Below are positions 10,801 to 23,708 of a stretch of DNA of 64,000 nt, piece after piece; within the stretch, counting starts at the first letter, position 1; every line of letters begins with the position of its first letter. The position numbers and the translations under genes were made by a program. The stretch is from Tetrahymena elliotti 4EA. Its lineage: Eukaryota; Ciliophora; Oligohymenophorea; Hymenostomatida; Tetrahymenidae. Below the pieces are notes generated by a model, which saw only the letters and a program-made list of their open reading frames with translations, was not told the origin of the DNA and did no database searches. The DNA lies in NCBI GenBank assembly GCA_000231825.2, contig JH720341.1, forward strand, positions 263,766 through 327,765, in the 5' to 3' direction.

Positions 10801-13121
10801 CTTTTTATTTCCATTGATTTGTTTGTTCATCATTACTTTACTATAAAGGATTTTTTGAAAAATTATTTAAGTTAGCATTGCTTGGAACCGCTAGCAAGTT
10901 TGAAGTAGGTATAGCCTTGTTTTAAGCTAATTAACTGATATTATTAGAGCTTATATTATTTGGGATCGAATTATAATCTAATAGATTTTATTTAGGTTAT
11001 TGAATTTGGAATTAATTCTAAAAGGAGTAATTTTTAGGAGATGATTACACAGATTTTGAATTGTAGCTAAAATCTTAATTCTTTATGTTAGTTGGAATCT
11101 TTGATCCTTACATATTATTTTTGGTTGAATGGTTAAATTTGTCTACTAATTAATAGTTATTAAGGTTATTATTAATGCTATTTGGAACATGGTTAGATAT
11201 AAAGTTTTAGTTTGCTTATTTTAAAATATTTTTGTCTTAGCTAACTTTGTATTTATTAGGGTCAAAGCTATCATTTTGAGCAAATTAATTTCCATATGTT
11301 TAATAGCTTTGGTTAAAATGATTAGATTTATTGAAATTATTTTGTGTTAAATTACTCATTTCATTGTAGCTTTAATTCTCATCTTTTTTATGAAATAATC
11401 TTTGATTTATTCGAGGTGAATTGTTGCTTTCCTGAATAATTTATCTCAAATTTGATTAATTTTATTAAATTTATTGTGATGAAGAAGGAGACTTAGTGCT
11501 GTTAGGTGTACGGTATGAATACTAATTGCTAAGTGTAGATCTTGGAGATATATCTTTTTACCAAGTAACACTTTGAGGTGAAATTAATTTTTGCTTTGAT
11601 ATTTAATTTAATTTATTTAAAGAACTCTTCTTAGTTTTAGGAGTACTATCCCTTTAGTTTGATGCTTAAGAATTCTCAATTGTACTCTTATTATTTTGAG
11701 GAGAATTTTGCAATGAGTAAGGAACTATTCTATTTAAATTACTAACAGACGACTATTAGTTTTGGTATGGCTATTAGAATTATTGTGTTTAAGGTAATTT
11801 AAATTAAATGTGTTTTTCGATTTTTGGTTATTATTCATGAGGTTAAGGCTATTAAAATCGTTTTTGCTAGATATTTTCTACCTACTACTATTATTAGTGA
11901 GGTTAATATGTATTGATTTAATTATTACCAAAACTATTCTTTAAATTTTCTTATATAAATTAAGGTCTGTTTTATTGCTAATTTGGTAAAGTAGAGTAGT
12001 TGTATTAAGAATCTTGTTGCTAGATAGAAGATGTGAATGGATAATTACTCTAATCCTAAATTGATCTCTATATATTTCCATTACTAGCTTATGATTGCAT
12101 TATCTTAGAATTAAAAATACCACTGTTATATAAATTAGAAGATTTTTCAAGAGTTGGTTAAAATGTACATTCACTAAGTCTTCATTTTATTAAATTAAAA
12201 AAAATATGAATCTCATACATAAAGAAATAATTTGTTTAGTTAAAATTAATATCTCTTTAAAACAATTTACTCTTTGCTCAATTACTGATCTTACAAAACT
12301 TAGTGTTTGTGCTTTATCTCTTCTCCTTTTTACAATAATTTACTAACAAATTAATCTGACTATTCAGGTGTTTTCTTTCTCTATGAACTTGCTTTTTTAC
12401 TTACTTCTTGATATTGAGGCTCCATTAACTCTTAAATCATTTATAATTTAGTAGGTGAAAACCCTTTTGGATATCCCATATTCTAAATTTCCTAATGCTT
12501 CTTTCTCTTTACTTCTAAATCTTCCAACATTTTGGTCAGTGGAGATTAATTTAGTTGCTTATGAGAGATACTAGATATCGGGCTTTTAGTATTAGGTGAA
12601 TTCTTTGCTGTCTATGAATATTATTTATAGCTTTTTATAGGTGAAGTCTTCTTTACCTTTTCCTCACCATCTATATCTTCTTGAGAAAAATAATGCAGGC
12701 TACTTTTAATAGGAGATTCATTTATTTTATCTAAGCTTTATTCTTCTTCTTTTCTGAAACTAATTGGAACCTAAAAATTTCTCTAATCTACTTTTTCTAA
12801 AACTGATTGGTCATCTGGGTTAACTGTTTTATTAGTTTAATTATAAAGATTATATTTTTAATAGATAATAAGGCCTCATCTTAAATGGTTGGACCATTAT
12901 TTTTTATGCTATTTAATGCTACTTATAATTAAATAAAGTGTGATTTGTAAATAATTACATGTTAAAATAGATCTCTGTGAGGAATTTTAAGGTGTAGAAG
13001 CATGTTTATTTACATGCATTTACTTTTGATCTCCATTAGGATCTACCTTTTCTAAATGCTGTTCATACTTAATATTTTCATCTCCTGCACATTTAATTGG
13101 AGATGATATTTCTTAACCCAT
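7860..13121 (-). CDS. Large Q/N-rich protein with repeated CTFxP motifs, probable cytoskeletal or ciliary protein
   Basis: A multi-exon gene, roughly 1.5 thousand residues, from ATG at 13121 (MGQEISSPIKCAGDENIKYE) to TGA at 7860-7862. An uninterrupted exon from about 12180 to 10600 encodes an Asn/Gln/Ser-rich region. Similar short blocks recur: ECTFQPTLEKS (about 12165), KCTFHPETVS (about 8865) and ECTFNPQINVNYN (about 8655). Two of these have a nearby block of the type LYEDASVRKEKN or VYEQLYDQRKKELK. A folded segment around 9950-9830 includes NDLWAIMNG and RSRNLLLFFFAVHGI. The C-terminus has MLYVDVNLG and QRIVVREGDKPEQL, a module I associate with protist cytoskeletal proteins. Exact joins near 10600-10500 and 9050-8950 are unresolved. 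Two adjacent genes are possible but less likely, as the motif family spans the whole stretch. No named family is claimed. Confidence 0.7.
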
Positions 13122-14130
13122 CTATAAATTAAATTAATGATATTTATGGATTTTATCTAACGCTATTATTACAAGTATATTTTTTATTCTAATTATTATT
13201 TATTTTGTTATTATTTTTTATTGGGTTATTTTAATTAAGAATTTTTTGAATAATTTAAGTATGTTTAAGCATTTCATGTAAAATAATGATTTATTTATAG
13301 ATTTGATGAATTATTTATGTAGTAATTTGCAAAAATTTGTGTTTCTTTTAATTAAACAAAAATTTTTTATTCATATTTAAATCTTTTTTCTAAATGATTG
13401 ATATCTAGCTTTTTAAAAACTCATTCATTTCTATTTTTAACTGCTATATTTCACTTTTTTTCAATTTAGTTAAAAAAAGAAAACTAATTATTACTCAATT
13501 AATTTTTAAAGGTCAATCAATTTATTCTACCAAATTTTTTAATAAAAATATTTTTTAATGAAAAACATTAAGTTTAAATGAAAATTATTTTAAGACTGAA
13601 TCTTGATGAATGAATAAAAATTTAATTGTAATTTTGTTTTTTATGATTTAAATTTTATTAAAAAATAATTTAATTAAACTTATTTTATTTTGATAAAAAA
13701 TAAATTTTCAAAAAGCTCCAGCTAAATAAAGTATCTAAAAATTAATTTAAAAAATTTGAAAAAATTAAGTAACATTTTTCGTATTTGTTAATCTTTGTTT
13801 CTACAAAAACTAAGAAAGCTAATTTAATAATTAATTATTTAGGTCGATCAATTTATACAATTCAATCAATGACCTTAAAAGTAAAAAATGATTTTCTAAA
13901 TAAAAAGTGAGGATTTATGCTATTTTATAAAAAGTGAAATTATAAATTCAGAAAAGATAAATATCCCATAATGAGCTATAAAATTAATTATCTCTGATAA
14001 ATTAAAATGTAGTTATCAGTCAAATAATAATTATGTTTAAAAATATAAGATCAAAATCAATTAATTTTGTTTATTTTTATAAAATTTATACATATATTGA
14101 ATAACTTATATATTATCTATTAAAACATTT
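13122..14130. other. Intergenic, AT-rich
   Basis: About 1 kb upstream of the CTFxP gene start and downstream of the CFAP97 gene stop. Homopolymer-rich AT sequence; no gene, hairpin or repeat stands out. Confidence 0.6.
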
Positions 14131-16069
14131 TCAAAAATCATTATTAATATTTTGTGAAAAATTTAATTCTTGAATTTCTTCATTAATATTCCCTTCTTTG
14201 TCTTTTATTTTCCTTATATTTTCACTTTCATTATCATCGTAATCTTCATCTCCATATTCATTAAATCCATCTTCATCAATTTTCTGACTATTAGATTAGA
14301 TTTAACTTTTATTTTGTAATTCTCTTTTATGAATGCTTGAATGGTCTTTGCTTAAATCAACAGAATCTTCTTCAGTAACTGATCTCGGATTCATTTTTCT
14401 ATTGTTTTGACTATATAATTTTGAATTTATTAGATTACTGTTAGACATATCAAAAGACTCTTGATCAGGTTATTCAATAATCTGCATAGGACTAGATAAT
14501 TATTTATTATATATTTTAGTATTTTCTACATTTAATGTTTTATTAGAAGATGATTTTTTTAATGGAACAGCAAGTCTATGCTTTTCATCAGGTTAAGTTT
14601 TAGAAATTTATAAATTTTTGCAAGGTGATGGAGATTGTGATTTGTTTTAACTATTTTTAGATTAATAAGATTATTCTTCTGATGTATACATTTCTAAACC
14701 TCTTATAAAGATTTTATCAGTTATCCAGATACTCTCCAACATTTGATCTAATGAATTTCCAAAATATTTCTTTAATATTTTCGTTCCATCGCTCTCGCTC
14801 ATTTCAAGAACTTTTCTTGTTGGATTTTCAGCATCATCTGCAATAATTTTAAACAATCTATTTCAAAATAATAATATTTTAAATGATTTTATAACCATAT
14901 TAATTTTGTTGCTAATATTTAAATTGATATAATTTCCATAACTTTTGATAATAGATAGAATTCTAAAAATAGCTGAAGTATTTTAGATCCAAACTGAACC
15001 AGATAAAATATTTAAAATCAATTAATTCATATTAAATAAGAGCTTTTGTTTATGATTAAATGAAAATAAAAGATTTACCCATCTTCTAAAATAATTTCTA
15101 TTAAGAAGTAATTAAGACCTATTTTCTTTGATTTTTTTAAGAGCACAACTTTTTTGTTATTGTTGTTACTATTAGATAAGCCACTTAAATTTCTTTAAAG
15201 CCTATTGCTATTAACCAAATATCCACTACCGATTCTTTCTAAATTTTATAAAAATAAAATTCTATAAAATGTTTTTATTATTTCTTTACTTTTTAAAGGC
15301 TGATGATTGTCACTCTCAAAATTTTATCTTGATCTCTAAATTTTTAAAATAGATAACAATCATTTATAAAAATACTCAAAGGAGATAATTTACATAAGTC
15401 AAATTTGCAGATGTTGGTATATTAGATTAAGAGGGGGTATTTTCATTTAAATTTTATACTCCTTTAGGAACACTTCTTGATTACATAGAAGATTTAGAAT
15501 TAAGTTTACGGCTTGTAGCACCAAACTCACTTATCCTGGAAACAATTTCTTATTATTCACTCCATGATTTAATTTATTTTTTTTGTTCATATGTACTTTT
15601 CATACCTTTAAGCCTCTTCAATAAATTTTAATTCTCAACAGTAATTTTGACTAACTCCCTTTTTCTTTAAGCAGCATTTAAACTCTTTTTATTTTATATC
15701 ATTTAATTATGATAAATGATCTGTTACTATTGCTGGACTACTTCTATTGAAGTTTTTATTTAATTATTGATTAAAATACTCTTTTGATGTTATTTGCAAA
15801 TGGTAAATTTTACTTTATTGAGGATCTTTACTCATAACTTTGGTAATCTTTTCCAATAAAATCTTATTTTCCCTTTCTATTTCGATATACTAACTTTCCA
15901 TAATTTAATTTTTTTTCTTATTTGCTTAATTGCCATATTCATAAGTCTATGGAGATGAAGTATCAACTTATGCATGAACATTTTTCAGGCGATTTTCAAG
16001 TCTTACCTAATCTTGATCAATTATCCTCCTTTGGCATATCTTATTAACTGTTGGTATCTATCTAAACAT
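14131..16069 (-). CDS. CFAP97 (KIAA1430/hemingway) domain protein
   Basis: ATG at 16069 gives MFRQIPTVNKICQRRIIDQD. The CFAP97 domain follows: RLENRLKNVHAQVDTSSPQT, then YIEIERENKILLEKITKVM, and after an intron RKRELVKITVENQNLLKRL. These match the family's order (VDAAKP..., IERENxxLLxKM, ...RELxKITxENQxxLKRL). The intron at about 15742-15700 joins SSPAI to SLNAAQRKREL and restores the domain, which confirms the ciliate code and the exon edges. The downstream half is less conserved: GSGYLVNSNRLQRNLSGLSN, then an IILEDG/LFKIIADDAENPTRKV segment, a Ser/Asn-rich linker and an acidic tail ending NFSQNINNDF at TGA 14131. CFAP97 proteins act in axoneme or cilium assembly. The extra C-terminal region is not part of the family and its role is unknown. 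Confidence 0.82.
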
Positions 16070-16576
16070 AGTATTTAGCAGTTTATTGCTTAGTTTTATG
16101 ACTATAAAATAGAATAGAGCTAAAATATTATTTCTTTCTAGCGTTTGAATAATTGATTTAAAATTTTTACTTCAAAGATATATAGAATTACATCAAATAA
16201 GAGTATAACTAATTAATATTAAGTGATTTTTTGAGTTCTAATTTTACAAACAGCTTATTGAGATACCTAATTTTTACCATTCATTAATATTTTTTTTCTA
16301 ATTTAGCTTTGGTTGCACATTTATTTACTTACTATTCATGATTGAAACTGTAAAAAATTAATTCAAAGTATTTTGAAGGATTACTAAAATCAAAATAATT
16401 TCATTAGAATTTGTTTATTCTTTTATATTGTTTAATATTAAAATAACTAATTACAATAAACACAAAACTTAATATTAATTGATTTTGATTCTTTTTATTT
16501 TATATTAGAAATACTTTTTTATATTCAAATAAATTATTTATCTCGATGATAATTATTTTCATTAACAAATCAATTT
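16070..16576. other. Intergenic, AT-rich
   Basis: Spacer between the CFAP97 gene start and the stop of the ARF-like GTPase, both minus strand. It probably holds the CFAP97 gene promoter and a short 3' UTR. Nothing else seen. Confidence 0.55.
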
Positions 16577-17398
16577 TCAATTCTTTTTTTTTTGTAAGAG
16601 ATGACCTACTTTTTCCCATACTTTAAGATATGAAGAGCCTTTATCCATAATCATAATATGCTTTTATTAAACATTTATCTAGTCATATTTTATAAGTTCT
16701 TTTATTTCATCAATCACTGATTCTAACTTTTCAGCTGTGACATCTATAATTGAATCTTTACCTACTTTAAGATGTTATTCTTCAATCTTTTTTATGTTTT
16801 AAGATTATTTTCAAATATAATCGTTTTTAAATTTTTAATTACATTTAATAAGATAAGCAAAAATTTATTAACAAAGCTTTTATGGTTTGATATATAAAAT
16901 AATTATTATCTGGCAAGCCCTAATTCCTTTAATTTATCCTCAACAAGGTTACCATCTTAATATCTAGGTCTGATTACATATATAACTCCATGGAATGGTA
17001 TTCTTTTTAGAAACAACTCCTAAATATCTATAAACTAATATAAATAGAATTATTCATTTAATTTTAATAGAAAATGAATTACTTCAGGATGACCTGATAT
17101 ATCCCAAATACCATATTTTTAACCTTTAAGAGATGTTATTGATTCAAAATTATATCCTAGCGATGATTCAATATTTTGTTTTTCTTCATCCCACTCTAAT
17201 TCATAACAAATTTTGATAAATAATGATGTCATTAATATTAATATAATTTACTTCCGTTTAAGAAGTTATCATAAAGGAAATTAGTTTTTCCATGACCAGA
17301 CTATCCATACATTAATATCTTTATTCAAAAATTATTAATTTTCAATTTGAAAATTACAAATTTTTTACATGATAATCTACAGGTATCGTATTACCCAT
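16577..17398 (-). CDS. Divergent ARF-like small GTPase
   Basis: Four exons run from ATG at 17398 to TGA at 16577-16579. The N-terminus MGNTIPVDYH has Gly2, so N-myristoylation as in ARFs is possible. The P-loop is intact: ILMYGQSGHGKTNFLYDN (GxxxxGKT). The switch I region reads ESSLGYNFESI against the ARF consensus PTIGFNVET, so the Mg-binding Thr is replaced by Ser at best. G3 is WDISGHPE against WDVGGQ, so the catalytic Gln is His. No NKxD is seen; the nearest candidate is SNHKS, and the strand before it, VIYVIRPRYQDG, departs from ARF. An insertion (NEQFYLYQFIDIQELFLKR) follows G3. It is likely to bind nucleotide weakly or hydrolyse it slowly. It is divergently oriented to the coiled-coil gene at 17838. 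The family call rests on the G1/G2/G3 order and spacing. Confidence 0.7.
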
Positions 17399-17837
17399 TT
17401 TTTATGTTTTCTAAAATTATTGTTTCACTTAAATTAATAGATACTTAAAATCTTAAAAATCTTAAAAAAAAATATTATCAACATATATTTAACAAAGTAA
17501 AACAATCAGTTTTTAATTAATATATCAATAATAAGCTAATTTTTCTGTTTATTTTAAGAATTCAAAAAAATTATCTTATTAACTTAAAAGTAGAACAAAA
17601 AATAGTAGAAACAAAAATGACTGATATGTATTTAAATAAGATTTAGTCTTTTATTTTCAATATATTTATTAAAAAGAGAAGAACAAAATAATCTACAAAA
17701 TGTGGCAGCTAATAAGAACTTAAGAGAAAAGAATTATGTTAATAACAATTAATATTCAAGTGAAACCTCATAAATATAATGTAAATTAGATTTTAGCTAC
17801 TTTGCTTAAGAATTATTAAATAATTATAAAAAAAGTA
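17399..17837. promoter_or_regulatory. Divergent intergenic region
   Basis: About 440 bp between the minus-strand GTPase and the plus-strand coiled-coil gene. By position it must contain both promoters. No specific element is recognised. Confidence 0.5.
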
Positions 17838-20800
17838 ATGCCTAACATAGAAATTGATTTATAACCTGTGGAAGAAGAAGAGGATTAAATTACCTTGAGT
17901 GAAATATTATCAAATGAGGGGGATTAAAAAAAAGAAAAAAAAATTGAAGATTTTGAAAATTCTTCCATGATTACTTCATTACCAAAAAACAAAATTCCAA
18001 ATAATATAACAACTTAAAATAGTCCTTAAAATATGATTTAATCTCCGAAGTAATCATAAAGTGAAATAAATGGTATGAACATATCTATTGATTTTTATTA
18101 TGTAACTTTAATATGATAAAAATATATTAGGATCTCCTTAGTCTTCTAAGAATTTGAATTACATCTTATTTCCTAGTACTTAAGCTCAACTACTTAAATA
18201 AAGTAAATTAATATGCTTAATCAAAAATATTTTAACTACTGATTTTTAAAGAGCCAGGAGGAATTACAAGTCAAATATCTTAGTAATATTCCCCCTCTTT
18301 CAGCTAGTACATTGAATAAAAGAGCATAGAAGATTTATAAAAATAATTTCAAAGTAATTCTTCGATACAGTCTTCTTTAGAAAAAAAAGATAAAACATAA
18401 ATTTACAAACGAAATAAAATGCAACACGAAAGTAAAATAGCATTAAAAATTATTAATAAATTAAAATTATTTATGGTAAAAAGATCAAGGAATTAATTTA
18501 AATAAAAAGAATTTCTGTTTTAAGGTTGATACAAACTCTGAAAAAATATTATTGTATGTTTAAGAAGTTGGAAGATTTGAATTAGCTCTCAAATCTCCAA
18601 AAACTCAAGAATCTATATTTCAGTTAGGAATAAAAAAAGACTTTTTAGATTATAAGTATGTTATCATTTTATCATTTGTATTTATTTTAATTTTCATTAA
18701 AAGTAAATTAAAAGAAGAGATATAAAAAGAAGAGGTTGATGATCCTATTGAGAATCTCAAATAGAGTTGCCTTAAAAAAAAACTTGCAAGTAATTTAACT
18801 TCTTTATTTGTATCATTCACCCATAGTTGACTTTCAAGCATTTTAAAAATAAACAAATCTAACTTTTATTATTTGATTTAATTAAACTTTTAAGAATGTG
18901 TTAAGTATTTGGTATTTAAGATATTTATTTATTTTTATAATTTGCTTGAAAAGAATATAAAAATTTATCAACACTTATTTTTGCTGATAAATTACGTTGA
19001 ATTTGTTCAATCAAAATTATGTTTAAATAGAATTAGTTATTAGAATATCCAAAAAAAGAGAAGAAATTATAAAATTACTTGACAATAAAAAAATAGTTGA
19101 TTAATCAAAGTAATCAAACTCATTTTATACAGGAAGTGCTTCTTTGTAATAAGGCTCTACTAAATAGGTTTTCACTCAAGATGATTATAACTAGTTTGTT
19201 CAATCTACAAACAGAAACCTTCGCAAAATTTAAGCTACTATTTCAGTAATGGGAGAAAAATCCAGATCTCTTAGCCCTAGTATGGTTAGATATCAAAACA
19301 TTATAAATACATCATTAATGTAAAGCTATAAAGATTTTAACATGATTAAAATGCTTTAAACTTTACCACCAGTCCACGATAGTTTTACATCAGATTTAGA
19401 AAAAGAGCTTCAAAAATTTGAAAAATAAAAATAAACTATTTAGGTAGAAAATTTGATTTTATATATGACTATAAGATTTTAATTATTTTTTTAATTTTAG
19501 ATTTATTTAAATACTTTATCTACTATAAAAGAAAAAGGCTTTAGAAATAATTAAATAGGAGTAGATGAGAGAAAACTAGGCTGAATATCTAAAAAGAAAA
19601 GATTAGCTTGCAGTATAAAGAATTTAATTACTGAAAGAAGAATTATTCTCTAGAAGCCAATAAATATAAAGTAAAAAATTTTAAAGATAAGAAAAGTGCA
19701 TCTAAGCGGAGATAAATAACAAAAATAGCTTGCACAATAAGATATAAAAAATTACAAAAAAGCATTAGGAAATGTAAATTTTATTTATTTTAAAATAGAT
19801 TAAAAATTGTTTGAATTTACATTTTTAGAGATGAAAGAATACAAAAAATTAAAACTGAGAAAGAAAGTATGATGAAACTATAATCTTAGAAATACTTTGA
19901 GAAGTAATTAGATACATAAGATAAATTGAGAATGAAAATGGAAGATGATTTTATTCTGAGAGAAAGACTGTAAGAAGATATGATAGAAGAAGAAATTTTT
20001 GCAAAATAAAGGCAGGAAGCTTTACTAAAATAGAAGCACGATAAAATTGCAAAATTTAATATGAAAGAACAAGAAACAATGAATTATGCTTAAAAATTGA
20101 AAGTTCAGGATCAATCTAATTAAATAAACAAATTGCTTTTTAAATTAGAAAAAGTTGAATAATTCTAATTAGGTAAGCAAATTCATCTTTATCTTGCCAG
20201 ATTAATAATTTTTATATTTAAAAAAGAAAAGGAAAGAGAAAGAAAGGCAAAAATAGTTTAAAAAAAACTTGAAATTTTGGAAAGAGAAAAGAGTTACAAT
20301 AACAACACAAAAAAACTAAATGAAGAAATTAAGTAAAAGCTTCAAAGAGTTTTAAAAAATCTTTTTAAATTTAATTTTTTTAGAGTTTATAAAGCTTATT
20401 GGACATACTTATCTTAAAATTTAAATTTATATTTTAAATAGGTTAAAAGAATACAATAAAATATTAAATGTAGAGAGACATAATGCTTTAATCAAATTAA
20501 AGGAGGTAAATATTATCTAAATTAAATATTTTTAATTAAAAAAATTTTCTATTTAAAGATTGATTAAAATAATATGATAAATTTCAAAAGAACTCTTGCT
20601 CAAGCAAGAAATTAAGACATAAAAGATTCTGTTGAGTCTTAGAAAAAAGTTCAAGTAAATTAACTTTATCTATGATTTAAATACATTTTATTTTCTAATT
20701 AGGACATAAAAGTAATTCAAATAATGTAAAAAGAAAAATAACTTAAAGAAAAGGTTATGGAAGATAAAATTAAGAAATTAATTATTAAAACAGTTCAAAA

Positions 20801-21187
20801 GTAAAATTAAAATTTTAAATTAAATTAAATTAATTTTTTATTTATTTTATTAGTGAATGTTTGAAATAAAAATAAATTGAAAGACAGAAGATATTTGATA
20901 ATGTCGAAAAAACTAGTTTATTCTTATTTTAAGATGAAATTTGTAATTCTAATTCAGAGGAAAATATAGGACTGAGTAAATAATTTAGATACAACAAAGC
21001 TATAAAAATGCTTGAAAACACAATTGAAAGAAGTATCCTCGATACTTCTATTTAATTCTAAAATTCTATTTTAGATTAATATGGAAATGATGAAATTTAG
21101 ATTAAAGATTTTTAGGTCTATCCAAATACTGAGCAGATAAAATCAAAATATTCAATAAAAAGCGAATAATTAAACTAAAGTATGTGA
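17838..21187 (+). CDS. Coiled-coil protein, function unknown
   Basis: A plus-strand gene with about ten short introns, from ATG 17838 (MPNIEIDLQPVEEEEDQI) to TGA 21185-21187. The N-terminal third is Ser/Gln-rich with SPGGITSQISQQYSPSF. A compact middle stretch reads VQEVGRFELALKSPKTQES then IFQLGIKKDFLDYK. A Ser-rich linker follows (SVMGEKSRSLSPSMVRYQNI). From about 19500 to 20900 the protein is almost pure charged coiled coil, for example RERLQEDMIEEEIFAKQRQ and KEKERERKAKIVQKKLEIL. The acidic C-terminus ends ...KSEQLNQSM. Exon frames agree across the junctions I checked (for example the introns at about 18075-18130 and 18200-18250). Such proteins in ciliates are often basal-body or axonemal, but no family is recognised. 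It could be two genes, though continuous coiled coil argues for one. Confidence 0.7.
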
Positions 21188-21499
21188 ATAGGATTTGTAA
21201 AATTTAAAATGTTTTCTCCATTTTTATTTGTAATGTTGCAAAAGAAATTCATTTTATATATAAGTAAATAATATAATTAAAGCTTTTATTATAAATTTTT
21301 AAAACTACCTAAAATTTTTTGTTTATTTATTTGTTGTTTATTCAAATGCTGCTTTTTAAAAGTAGTATAAGATTAATTAATACTTTAGATATATATTAAT
21401 TGATTGTGCAGTTTTTGATATTTTTAAGAGTTATATATTTATTTAATTAAAGCCAATAAATTTACAAAATTTACTTATTCTATTTAATTTTTAAGTATT
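21188..21499. other. Intergenic, AT-rich
   Basis: 312 bp between two same-strand genes. Nothing recognisable. Confidence 0.5.
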
Positions 21500-23122
21500 A
21501 TGGAAGTTACATTTAGCGAAGAAGAAAAACAAAAAGAAGCTCAGTCAGTATCATTATGGTGTGAATTTTATCAACAATTTAATAAGGATAGCTTTATTAT
21601 AGAAATTGTGAATAGCCAGTATTCTTATTAATTGATTTATTATTAATAGGTTTGATATGGATACTGGAAAATATTACTTACTTAATAATGTTACAGGAGA
21701 GAAAAAGAGAGTTAATAAAACAGGAGAATATATAAAAAAATTTAATGTGAATTTAACTGGTTAAGTTAATCATGATCAAAGAGTAGCAGCTGCAAAAGGA
21801 GTATCATTTTGATTCAATATTATACAATTAAAAAAGAGTAGTTTCATAATTTTTCAATTTAAATCACAAAAAAGGATGCATAGTATATGCCTTTTAAAGT
21901 AAAGGCTAAAAATTACAACTTAAGTAAAGCTCTATATACTCCATAAAATGATAAATTTTAAGGCTACACTTAGTTTCCATGTCCTAGGACACAGCCTTAT
22001 TAAAATTAGAAGCATGAATTTAAGTTGAATAGAGAAAAAAGAAATTTTATTAAAAAGTGTGAAACCTAAGTTAAATTTGATAATATAACAAATTCTAGTT
22101 TATTTAATTATGGAGGTGAAAAAGCTTAAAGCCTAAAAGTATCATTCATATCTCACTCTTAAGATAAAGATAATGAGCTATTTGAAAAGTAGAAACAAAG
22201 TCTACTTAAAACCCTGTAAAAACATTAGGATATGGAAAAGGAAAAATAAAAGGTAATTAATTGCTAATATCTTATTCATTTATTTCTTTGTTTAGCAACA
22301 AACACAATAATATTTTGACAAAATAATTAATTATTTATTTTTAATAACTTAAAGTAATAAGAAGAAGAGGATGCAGAAAAGAAAAAGAGTAGGAACTATT
22401 TTTAATTTCTTAGCTCATCAATTATTGAATAAATTGTTTTTTATTATTTAAATTAGAATAAAAAATGAAAGTAGATGATGTTATTAACTAAGCAAGATAT
22501 ACATCTAAAGTTAAAAGTTTTAGTTAAAAATCCTTTGGTTTCAGTTCTCTCACACCTGATCTATAGAGTTAATTTAATAATCATTCAACATTAGAGAGTA
22601 AAAAGCTCCATAGTATTGACACTATGTTTTCAAAGCTTGAAGGACTTTAAACTAAAACATTCTAAAAAGAAATTAAACTTAATTTTAATCAGCATTAGCA
22701 ATCAGATCCTAACTTAAAAACAATTAAAGAATTTAATTAAGATTTAGAGATAAATAGATTACTAAAAGACTAGCAGGTATATTAAAGTTTTTCTCTACTT
22801 ACAAATAATATATTTATTACCTATAAATACAGCTCCCAGAAATAAAAGAAAAATCAACAGTTGTAACAAAAGGAAGATTTGGATTTAACTTAACTTCAGA
22901 CAAAGTATTATATGATGCTGATAGAAAAATAGTTTTAAAGAGTAACTTAAAATATTCAAAAATAAGATTTTCTAATAAAAATTTTTTTATCAAAAAGATT
23001 TCCCTGAATATTTCAATGAGAAAGTAGACCTCAAAAAATAAAGATTAAAAGAATAAAGAAGAGAGTTACTTAAAAAAGTCATAGAAGAAATGTTAATTTA
23101 CAATGAAAAAAATAAAATATGA
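21500..23122 (+). CDS. Unknown protein, multi-exon
   Basis: ATG at 21500 gives MEVTFSEEEKQKEAQSVSLW. An intron at about 21618-21650 leads into FDMDTGKYYLLNNVTGEKKR, then a basic, aromatic-rich stretch (KDAQYMPFKVKAKNYNLSKA; FQGYTQFPCPRTQPYQNQK). Helical acidic segments follow, and another region reads VDDVINQARYTSKVKSFSQK. The last exon restores IVLKNFPEYFNEKVDLKKQR and ends in coiled coil ...EEMLIYNEKNKI at TGA 23120-23122. The last intron (about 22940-23000, GTAACTTA...AAAAAG) is needed to keep this frame. The DTGKYYLLNNVTGEK segment resembles a WW-like strand pair, but the second Trp is missing. No catalytic motif, signal peptide or membrane segment is seen. It shares its strand with the coiled-coil gene upstream. 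The function is unknown. Confidence 0.72.
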
Positions 23123-23708
23123 GTGTGGTTACATTAAATCATCATGTTTAAATTGTAAGATATTTTAATTCTTAAATAATTTAACATTCAAATTATGTTA
23201 AATTTTGGTTCCAAAATTCATTTTTTAAATCACTTCTTGAATAAAAAAACCATACTTCTTTAAATTAAATAGAAAAAATTCTTTTAAAGTTTTTAATGTC
23301 ATTATAGTACCTATTTTTTAAATAAATAATTTTTTATTTCTTTTTTTGTTTATGATTTTATTTTTAAAATTCAAATAGTTTACATTTTTTTACAATTTTT
23401 ATTTTCGTTATAAGGCATGACCAGCACTTCCAATTACAACATTATGTGTATAATTTAATTAATACAAATATTAACAAAATTTTCTATTCATTGTTAAAAT
23501 AAGAATAATGCAAGCAATACTAATACTTGTTTTTAAAAAAATATGTACAAAAAATGTGTTGATTTTGAGTAGAATATACAAAGTTTATTAAATAATTTAT
23601 TTAATATTTTCTAAATTTTTTTCATAATCTATTTAAGAATGGGAAATTAATTTTATTTTAAAGACAAATAAATTGTATTGACTAAAAACAAAAAATTGAA
23701 AATTTTAA
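23123..23708. other. Convergent intergenic region
   Basis: About 590 bp between two gene 3' ends. Very AT-rich apart from a short richer patch at about 23415-23450. No gene supported. Confidence 0.55.
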
